This document shows positions 6,136-10,509 of a stretch of DNA of 10,509 nt, piece after piece; positions within the stretch are counted from its first letter, which is position 1, and every line of letters starts with the position of its first letter. The DNA lies in NCBI GenBank assembly GCA_902493585.1, contig CABUPZ010000081.1:1-10509 (forward strand), read 5' to 3'. The position numbers were made by a program, and so were the translations under genes. The stretch is from an uncultured Fusicatenibacter sp. Lineage in GTDB: Bacteria > Bacillota > Clostridia > Lachnospirales > Lachnospiraceae. The notes under the pieces are model-generated. The model did no database searches. It was not told where the DNA came from and worked only from the letters and a program-made list of their open reading frames with translations.

Positions 6136-7260
6136 TTACTTTACCTTGATCGCCCTGTGCGGACACATTTCCTGACAGCAGAAGCAGCGGATGCATTTCT
6201 TATAATCATATACCGGCGGGTTCGTTCTCCCGTTTTTGAACCGGATCGCTTTTCCCTCCACCGGACAGGCGCTGACGCAGATGCCGCATTTGCGGCACTG
6301 GTCTTTGACGATGTATGGCTTTTTCCGAAAAATGCCAAAGATGCGGAAGGTGTCCATAATTGTTTTTCCTTTGACCTTTTTCCTGTCCACATGAAATTCC
6401 CGGTTTCCATATCTCTCGCCAATCTGTTCCGGAGTAAAGATCCCCTCCGGGGTGACCACTTCAATCTGACTGCTTTTCCAGGTTCCAAGTCCCATCTTTT
6501 CTCCATGAACATTCGTCGGCACCAGCTCGGGATCCAGGTAAATGAGATGGCAGAAAACCGTATCCAGCGCTACCGGATCTTCCGAGAACAGAAGTACATT
6601 CATCGGAATCGGATCGCCGGACGTCGGACCATTTCCTTCCATGGCGGTGATTCCGTCCATGATATACAGGCGTGGTTTGACGGTAAGGTTCAGATCCGCC
6701 AACATTCGCGCGAAAATATCTGCGTTTGGATACTGAGTATGTCCCATTGCCTTGTGCATTCCGCAGATACATCCGTACTGATTTTTCACGGCTCCGGTGA
6801 CCCGCTCCAGCGCGTGTGTTTTCATTTTACAGACACTCACCAGGGCATCCGCCTCCAGAACGTCTTTTGCCAGGGTCAGGGTTCTTCCTCTCTGCGTCTC
6901 CACTCTCTGCTCGTCCTGAAATTCTTTGAGTTCCACGCCATATTTTTCCAGCGCCGCATCCATATGGCATTCTTTCATTGCCTTGCCCGCGCTGCCGATT
7001 CCACAGGAATCCCCGCAGGCAAGATGCTCATATCCCTGTTCGCTGAAAATCCTGAACACATTTTCCATCACCGCCGGATCCGTCACAACCGCCCGCTCCC
7101 GTTTTGCGGACCTCACCAGATTCGGTTTGAACAGGACTTTCTCGTTCTTTTTTATCAATGATTCCAGACCGCCCAGAAGTTCCAGCCCCTGTTTCAGGCA
7201 CCGGTACAGAGTCTCTTCCTCATAGCTGCTGCACGGAATCAATACTACTTTACTTTTCAT
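6136..7260 (-). CDS. DUF362 domain protein with C-terminal 2x[4Fe-4S] ferredoxin
   Basis: This is a 374-residue cytoplasmic iron-sulfur protein. Residues 1 to about 295 form a DUF362 domain, a family of unknown biochemical role common in anaerobes. Typical segments are FKPNLVR (44-50), the Gly/Cys-rich ACGDSCGIGSAG (81-92), SVCKMKTHALERVTGAVKNQYGC (142-164) and LYIMDGITAMEGNGPTSGDP (198-217). A ferredoxin module follows with two clusters: C322, C325, C328, C332 and C356, C359, C362, C366, each ending CP. This supports electron transfer or a redox-sensing role. AAAGGAG lies six bases before the ATG. The gene is monocistronic with its own strong promoter. The physiological substrate is unknown. 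Confidence 0.92.
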   Translation of the reverse strand: MKSKVVLIPCSSYEEETLYRCLKQGLELLGGLESLIKKNEKVLFKPNLVRSAKRERAVVTDPAVMENVFRIFSEQGYEHLACGDSCGIGSAGKAMKECHMDAALEKYGVELKEFQDEQRVETQRGRTLTLAKDVLEADALVSVCKMKTHALERVTGAVKNQYGCICGMHKAMGHTQYPNADIFARMLADLNLTVKPRLYIMDGITAMEGNGPTSGDPIPMNVLLFSEDPVALDTVFCHLIYLDPELVPTNVHGEKMGLGTWKSSQIEVVTPEGIFTPEQIGERYGNREFHVDRKKVKGKTIMDTFRIFGIFRKKPYIVKDQCRKCGICVSACPVEGKAIRFKNGRTNPPVYDYKKCIRCFCCQEMCPHRAIKVK

Positions 7261-7291
7261 ACTGCGCTCCTTTGATGTTATACTGCCTACT

Positions 7292-7320
7292 ATTATAGAA
7301 TCAAATAGGAGTTTTGTAAA
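7292..7320 (-). promoter_or_regulatory. Promoter of the DUF362-ferredoxin gene
   Basis: On the minus strand, TTTACA (7320-7315), exactly 17 bp and TATAAT (7297-7292), about 31 bp before the start codon. This is a near-consensus sigma-A-type promoter. Confidence 0.75.
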
Positions 7321-7361
7321 TCCGAAGTGCTTCGAAACCGGAGAGCAGCCGTAATAGCTCA

Positions 7362-7391
7362 GCTGTTGTAACAGCGCAGTTGACTGAACTG
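7362..7391. promoter_or_regulatory. Cluster of overlapping inverted repeats between divergent genes
   Basis: GCTGTT-GT-AACAGC (7362-7375) is a perfect palindrome, followed by CAGTT-GACTG-AACTG (7378-7392). AACAG in the first can also pair with CTGTT overlapping the second. They lie between the divergent promoters of the DUF362-ferredoxin and GNAT genes and could be operators or alternative RNA stems. No regulator is assigned. Confidence 0.3.
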
Positions 7392-7404
7392 TTATAAGCA
7401 GCCC

Positions 7405-7433
7405 GTGACATTTTATGCAAAAAGTGTTACTCT
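7405..7433 (+). promoter_or_regulatory. Candidate promoter of the GNAT gene
   Basis: GTGACA (7405-7410), 17 bp, then TACTCT (7428-7433) preceded by TGT, about 30 bp before the start codon. The -35 is good and the -10 is moderate, helped by the extended TGn. Confidence 0.45.
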
Positions 7434-7463
7434 TAAAAAAACATTACGGAGGGAACCTCATTT

Positions 7464-7922
7464 ATGATACTTCGACGTTTTCGCCCGGAAGATCTTCCGG
7501 AAATTGCAGACCTGTTTTCTGATACCATTCACCGCGTCAACTGCCGGGATTACACCCCGGAGCAAATCCGCGTATGGGCTGCCGCCCGCGACCGCCTTGC
7601 TGGAAATCCTGACTTTTTCCTCTCTCTTTATACCATTGTCGCTGTAGAGGACGAAAAGATTGCCGGATACGGAAACATTGACGACACCGGATATCTGGAT
7701 CACCTGTATGTCCACAGTGAATTTCAGGGGCAGGGAATCGCCACAGCGATCTGCCAGGAGCTGGAACGCTATGCCTTCTCACAGCACGCTCCCAAAATCA
7801 CGGTCCACGCCTCCATCACGGCAAGACCTTTTTTTGAAAAACGCGGATATCAGGTACTCCGGGAACAGCAGGTGGAGCGACAGGGCGTACTGCTGACGAA
7901 TTATGAAATGGAAAAAATGTAA
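7464..7922 (+). CDS. GNAT family N-acetyltransferase
   Basis: This 152-residue cytoplasmic enzyme transfers an acetyl group from acetyl-CoA to an amine of an unknown acceptor. The GNAT fold is visible in order: strand 1 and helix MILRRFRPEDLPEIADLFSDTI (1-22); strands around YTIVAVEDEKIAGYGNI (56-72); motif A LDHLYVHSEFQGQGIATAICQELE (78-101) with the pyrophosphate-binding Q88-G-Q-G-I-A93; and motif B ITVHASITARPFFEKRGYQVL (112-132), in which the FFEKRGY segment is typical. The pattern IHRVNCRDYTPEQIRVWA is common in YafP-like members. GGAGGG lies ten bases before the ATG. The 3' 144 bp overlap, tail-to-tail, the frame of the MerR-like gene, which appears to have lost its own end here. It may have arrived as a self-contained unit with its promoter. 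Confidence 0.93.
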   Translation: MILRRFRPEDLPEIADLFSDTIHRVNCRDYTPEQIRVWAAARDRLAGNPDFFLSLYTIVAVEDEKIAGYGNIDDTGYLDHLYVHSEFQGQGIATAICQELERYAFSQHAPKITVHASITARPFFEKRGYQVLREQQVERQGVLLTNYEMEKM

Positions 7923-8609
7923 CCCTTCGAACTCTGCAAAACCAGATTCCTGGTACTGCTCATCCAGGGCTTTTGCTATCTGTTCGTAGTTCTGATAGGT
8001 ATCCGCCATCTGCAGCAACAGATAGCGTTCTTCCTTCAGAGCGAACATCTTCTTCGCAGCAGTGGCATACGCTCCAATCAGAACCATAACCTCCAGTGTA
8101 TCACATTTCATTCCTTCTCTTTTACATTTCACAAGCTGGCGCTGAATTTCATCCGTCCTTTTCTGATACTCTTCTACTCCCTGCTGACCAACCGGATGAT
8201 TCGCCACATTCAACACTCCCTGCACATCTCCATAGCTCTCCAGCAAAATCTCCCGCGCCTCAGGCTGATTATAAAGCTGGAAACACTTTGTCACATAATT
8301 CTTACGGAAAGCTTCCAATGATCCATATTCCCGAATGCTCTCTTCCAATATATGTTCCGGTGCATGTTCCATAAATGTATGAAAAAGTTCCTCAATATCC
8401 TCTCTGGTAAAAGTTTCGTAAGCCATTTCCTTCTCTCCTCTCAAAAGACTGTCCATCTGACCAAGCAGACGTTCCACCGTCGCATCATCATACAGCCGAT
8501 ATCCCGCTTCTGTGACCTGCGATGGTTTCAGAAGTCCGATCTCGTCATAATAATGCAGAGTACGCACACTCACCCCTGTCTGTTTCGAAACCTCATTGAC
8601 TGTTTTCAT
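7779..8609 (-). CDS. MerR-family transcriptional regulator, apparently damaged
   Basis: Residues 1-47 are a clear MerR helix-turn-helix with wing 1: MKTVNEVSKQTGVSVRTLHYYDEIGLLKPSQVTEAGYRLYDD. In relatives, this is followed by the rest of the DNA-binding domain and the long dimerisation helix, roughly 45-50 residues. Here VERL (about 45-48) runs straight into LGQMDSLLRGEKEMAYETF, which normally comes after that helix, so an in-frame internal deletion is inferred. The effector-domain part (about 60-229) is TipA/Mta-like. From residue 230 the frame is antisense to the GNAT gene, so the native C-terminus is also missing. The start at 8609 is set by AGGAGGAG just upstream. DNA binding and dimerisation are probably impaired, and calling it a pseudogene would be reasonable. 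The promoter and operator upstream look intact. Confidence 0.8.
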   Translation of the reverse strand: MKTVNEVSKQTGVSVRTLHYYDEIGLLKPSQVTEAGYRLYDDATVERLLGQMDSLLRGEKEMAYETFTREDIEELFHTFMEHAPEHILEESIREYGSLEAFRKNYVTKCFQLYNQPEAREILLESYGDVQGVLNVANHPVGQQGVEEYQKRTDEIQRQLVKCKREGMKCDTLEVMVLIGAYATAAKKMFALKEERYLLLQMADTYQNYEQIAKALDEQYQESGFAEFEGLHFFHFIIRQQYALSLHLLFPEYLISAFFKKRSCRDGGVDRDFGSVL

Positions 8610-8613
8610 CCAA

Positions 8614-8621
8614 CTCCTCCT
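8614..8621 (-). promoter_or_regulatory. Ribosome binding site fixing the MerR start
   Basis: AGGAGGAG on the minus strand lies four bases before the ATG at 8609, where the MerR fold begins. This rules out the in-frame ATG at 8651. Confidence 0.8.
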
Positions 8622-8642
8622 GCCTATAATCTTTCTGAAGAC

Positions 8643-8673
8643 ATCATACACCCTGACGGAACGTAAGAGTCAA
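8643..8673 (-). promoter_or_regulatory. MerR-type promoter with 19-bp spacer and operator dyad
   Basis: On the minus strand, TTGACT (8673-8668) and TATGAT (8648-8643) are separated by 19 bp, longer than the usual 17 and typical of promoters activated by MerR-family proteins. The spacer holds an imperfect palindrome ACTCTTACG-TTC-CGTCAGGGT (8670-8650, 7 of 9 pairs). It resembles the ACCCT/AGGGT-type operators of MerR multidrug regulators. Autoregulation by the adjacent gene is the natural reading. Confidence 0.65.
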
Positions 8674-8674
8674 C

Positions 8675-8733
8675 AAAAAAAACACAGCCCGGAAAGTCAT
8701 TCACCGTACGGTTTCTGGCTTTTCCGGGCTGTG
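8675..8733 (-). terminator. Rho-independent terminator of the malic enzyme gene
   Basis: A perfect 13-bp stem (8721-8733 with 8683-8695) has a 25-nt loop and is followed on the minus strand by eight U residues (8682-8675). It lies 45 bp past the malic enzyme stop. The U-tract ends two bases before the -35 of the MerR promoter. Confidence 0.93.
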
Positions 8734-8777
8734 CCGATTTCATTGCCTATTTTTTATACGCCCTGCGGGCAATCCCT

Positions 8778-9950
8778 TTAGATTCTCGCTACTCCCGTTT
8801 TCTTTGCAGCCTCCGCTACGGCCTTTGCAACCGCCGGAGCCACACGCTTGTCAAACGGATTCGGAATGATATAATCTGCGTTCAGATCTTTTTCATCGAT
8901 CAGATCTGCGATTGCGTAAGCAGCCGCCACCTTCATCTCATCGTTGATATCTTTCGCACGCACATCCAGCGCTCCGCGGAAAATTCCAGGGAATGCAAGC
9001 ACGTTGTTGATCTGATTCGGGAAATCACTGCGTCCGGTTCCTACAACTGCAGCTCCCGCTTCCTTCGCAAGATCCGGCATGATTTCCGGAACCGGGTTTG
9101 CCATCGGGAACAGGATCGGGTTCGGCGCCATCGTCTTCACCATCTCCGGTGTAACAGTGCCCGGCGCGGATACTCCGATAAACACGTCCGCACCTTTCAG
9201 GACTTCCGCAAGGCTTCCCTTTCTCATCTCACGGTTGGAGATTTTTGCCATCTCTTCTTTTTCCGCATTCAGCCCTTCACGTCCCTCGTAGATCGCGCCT
9301 TTGCGGTCGCACATGATCACATCTTTCAGTCCCAGGCTTACCAACAGCTTGATGATGGCGATTCCCGCTGCTCCCGCTCCGGAAGTTACCACACGGATAT
9401 CCTCCAGCTTTCTGCCGGTCACCTTCAGGGCGTTCAGCATAGCCGCAGCGGTTACGACAGCCGTTCCATGCTGATCATCGTGGAAGATCGGAATATCGCA
9501 GCGCTCTTTCAGCTTTTTCTCGATTTCAAAACATCTCGGAGCTGAGATATCCTCCAGGTTCACACCTCCAAAGCTTCCTGCCAGAAGCGCGATCGTGTTG
9601 ACGATCTCATCCACCTCCTTACTTCTCACACAGAGAGGGAACGCATCCACACCGCCAAACTCTTTGAAAAGCACACACTTTCCTTCCATTACCGGCATTC
9701 CCGCCTCAGGTCCGATATCTCCCAGGCCAAGAACTGCGGTTCCGTCGGTCACAACCGCTACCATATTGCCGCGGCGTGTATATTTGTAGGAAAGATCCTT
9801 GTCCTCGGAAATTTTCAGACAAGGCTCGGCAACGCCCGGGGTGTAGGCGATGGAAAGGTCTTCCGGTGTCTCCAGCTTCGCGCGGCTTGTCACCTCAATT
9901 TTTCCCTGCCACTCTTCGTGCTGTCTCAGTGCTTTTTCTTTGATGTCCAT
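8778..9950 (-). CDS. Malic enzyme (NAD(P)-dependent, oxaloacetate-decarboxylating type), small bacterial form
   Basis: This cytoplasmic enzyme oxidatively decarboxylates malate to pyruvate and CO2, reducing NAD(P). The 390 residues are the usual length of the short YtsJ/MaeB-like form without the phosphotransacetylase-like tail. The N-terminal domain has the catalytic Tyr36 in IAYTPGVAEP, the TDGTAVLGLGDIGPEAGMPVMEGK segment with catalytic Lys91, and metal ligands in NLEDI (131-135) and HDDQHGT (157-163). The Rossmann domain carries GAGAAG (191-196), with Asp215 at the end of the next strand; cofactor choice cannot be settled by eye. The C-terminal part has SRSDFPNQINN-like GRSDFPNQINNVLAFPG (306-322). 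AAAGGAG lies nine bases before the ATG. It has its own promoter, a structured leader and a strong terminator, so it is monocistronic. Confidence 0.96.
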   Translation of the reverse strand: MDIKEKALRQHEEWQGKIEVTSRAKLETPEDLSIAYTPGVAEPCLKISEDKDLSYKYTRRGNMVAVVTDGTAVLGLGDIGPEAGMPVMEGKCVLFKEFGGVDAFPLCVRSKEVDEIVNTIALLAGSFGGVNLEDISAPRCFEIEKKLKERCDIPIFHDDQHGTAVVTAAAMLNALKVTGRKLEDIRVVTSGAGAAGIAIIKLLVSLGLKDVIMCDRKGAIYEGREGLNAEKEEMAKISNREMRKGSLAEVLKGADVFIGVSAPGTVTPEMVKTMAPNPILFPMANPVPEIMPDLAKEAGAAVVGTGRSDFPNQINNVLAFPGIFRGALDVRAKDINDEMKVAAAYAIADLIDEKDLNADYIIPNPFDKRVAPAVAKAVAEAAKKTGVARI

Positions 9951-9966
9951 CTTTTGTTACTCCTTT

Positions 9967-10105
9967 CGTCGCCGGGAAACCAGTCTTCAGGTCTCCCGTG
10001 GTTCCGCTGCCTGAGAAAATCCGCAGACGTTCAGCCAACTGAACGGTCCTGTATTCTCCGGCTGCAGAAAATCTATATACCATTGAAACAAAAAAATCTT
10101 TCGCA
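9967..10105 (-). other. Structured 5' leader of the malic enzyme gene
   Basis: The approximately 150-nt stretch between the promoter and the ribosome site folds readily on the minus strand. A perfect hairpin CGTTCAG-TTGG-CTGAACG (10045-10028) can be lengthened by CAG/CTG and GAGAA/TTCTC. Closer to the gene, TCAGG/CCTGA (10014-10010 with 9991-9987) and CGGGA/TCCCG (9998-9994 with 9977-9973) overlap and exclude each other. No known riboswitch class is recognised. Confidence 0.4.
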
Positions 10106-10139
10106 ATTATAAGATACTCCAAAAGTGAAAATTTATCAA
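10106..10139 (-). promoter_or_regulatory. Promoter of the malic enzyme gene
   Basis: TTGATA (10139-10134) and TATCTT (10116-10111) are 17 bp apart on the minus strand. A perfect TATAAT at 10111-10106 is an alternative -10 but lacks a well-spaced -35. Either gives a leader of about 150 nt. Confidence 0.6.
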
Positions 10140-10169
10140 GGTTATCCTGTATTCTCAAAATAAAACCTC

Positions 10170-10194
10170 AAAAAAAACGCAGCTGTTCCGCTGT
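10170..10194 (-). terminator. Possible second terminator after atpD
   Basis: A weak stem CAGC/GCTG (10193-10190 with 10183-10180) is followed on the minus strand by CG and then eight U residues. It comes after the stronger hairpin and may back it up. Confidence is low because the stem is short. Confidence 0.35.
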
Positions 10195-10203
10195 CTGAAC
10201 ACC

Positions 10204-10259
10204 CACAAAATAACCGCCGCATCGGACCGACAGTTCTGTCAGTCCAATGTGACGGTCAC
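10204..10259 (-). terminator. Terminator after the V-type ATP synthase operon
   Basis: Two 24-nt arms (10259-10236 and 10233-10210) pair on the minus strand with one mismatch and several G-U wobbles around a two-base AA centre, followed by UUUGUGG. On the plus strand the wobbles become A-C mismatches, so the minus strand is the transcribed one. It lies about 40 bp past the atpD stop. Confidence 0.8.
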
Positions 10260-10296
10260 TCCATAACATTTATTCTCTTTTCTCCGGGCATCCGTT

Positions 10297-10509
10297 TTAG
10301 CCGGCTGCTTCCGTCATCGAATAATGATACGTCCTTTCCAGCATCATATCCTTCACCTTCAACAGACGGATCTGAGAACTTTTCTCATTCTCGTCCAGCT
10401 TCATCGTGATATAGCGGATGCTCTCCTGCGTTTCCGGAATCATAACATGCTCCAGTGCATTGACTCTCCTGCGGGTCTTCTCGATCTCCGCCGCCAACAG
10501 CTGGCAGGC
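10297..10509 (-). CDS. atpD: V-type ATP synthase subunit D, C-terminal part
   Basis: Only the last 70 codons are inside the window; the frame continues past its right edge. Subunit D is the coiled-coil central shaft of V/A-type ATPases, coupling ATP turnover in the A3B3 head to rotation of the membrane ring. The segment LLAAEIEKTRRRVNALEHVMIPETQESIRYITMKLDENEKS is the diagnostic C-terminal helix of the family, followed by a short RLLKVKDMMLERTYHYSMTEAAG tail. Being followed by a strong terminator, it is probably the last gene of its operon. The identity is secure; the rest of the ATPase genes would lie to the right. Confidence 0.93.
   Translation of the reverse strand, partial: ACQLLAAEIEKTRRRVNALEHVMIPETQESIRYITMKLDENEKSSQIRLLKVKDMMLERTYHYSMTEAAG

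Noticed and set aside
6085..7161. 358-codon plus-strand frame
   Set aside because: It is antisense to the DUF362-ferredoxin gene, whose cysteine motifs and promoter are clear.
7348..7420. Functional tRNA gene
   Set aside because: The D-stem does not close properly, position 33 is not U, and no T-arm or 3' acceptor strand can be found.
9895..10158. 87-codon minus-strand frame before the malic enzyme
   Set aside because: It overlaps the malic enzyme start out of frame, contains its promoter and leader stems, and has no ribosome site.
1..10509. CRISPR array, insertion sequence with transposase, prophage genes or known defence system
   Set aside because: No regularly spaced repeats and no transposase, integrase, nuclease or phage protein appear in any frame.

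Overview
The window looks like a chromosomal segment of a gut Clostridia species, most likely family Lachnospiraceae. This is inferred from gene content and protein style: a NifJ-type pyruvate:ferredoxin oxidoreductase, a V-type ATP synthase subunit D, a small malic enzyme, strong AGGAGG ribosome sites and sigma-A-like TTGACA/TATAAT promoters. The genus cannot be fixed by eye.

Most genes are on the minus strand. From left to right: the 5' part of nifJ (cut by the window edge) with a clear promoter; an Uup-like ABC-F ATPase ending in a long hairpin; a HAD-superfamily hydrolase; an unusual 240-nt structured intergenic element; and a GatB/YqeY-domain protein. At 5.4-6.1 kb there is an AT-rich plus-strand NTF2-like gene, an inverted-repeat element and a short broken reading frame. 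Then come a DUF362 protein with a two-cluster ferredoxin tail (minus), a GNAT acetyltransferase (plus) overlapping tail-to-tail with a damaged MerR-family regulator (minus), a malic enzyme with a structured leader (minus), and the last 70 codons of atpD (minus).

The backbone is anaerobic central metabolism: pyruvate oxidation to acetyl-CoA and reduced ferredoxin, malate decarboxylation to pyruvate, and the V-type ATPase. These are separate transcription units with their own promoters and terminators, not one operon. Between them, 3.5-8.6 kb shows repeated small-scale turnover: two copies of a short repeat, broken reading frames next to them, a MerR gene that appears to lack an internal block and whose C-terminus reads into antisense GNAT sequence, and gene-sized islands with their own promoters.

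The best candidate for something undescribed is the element at 4576-4814. Its long stem pairs fully only when read as minus-strand RNA, because G-U wobbles replace A-C mismatches. It carries several further perfect hairpins. It may be a HEARO/omega-RNA-like or IS200/IS605-derived non-autonomous element, or a leader of the HAD gene. I cannot confirm any of these without a covariance-model search.
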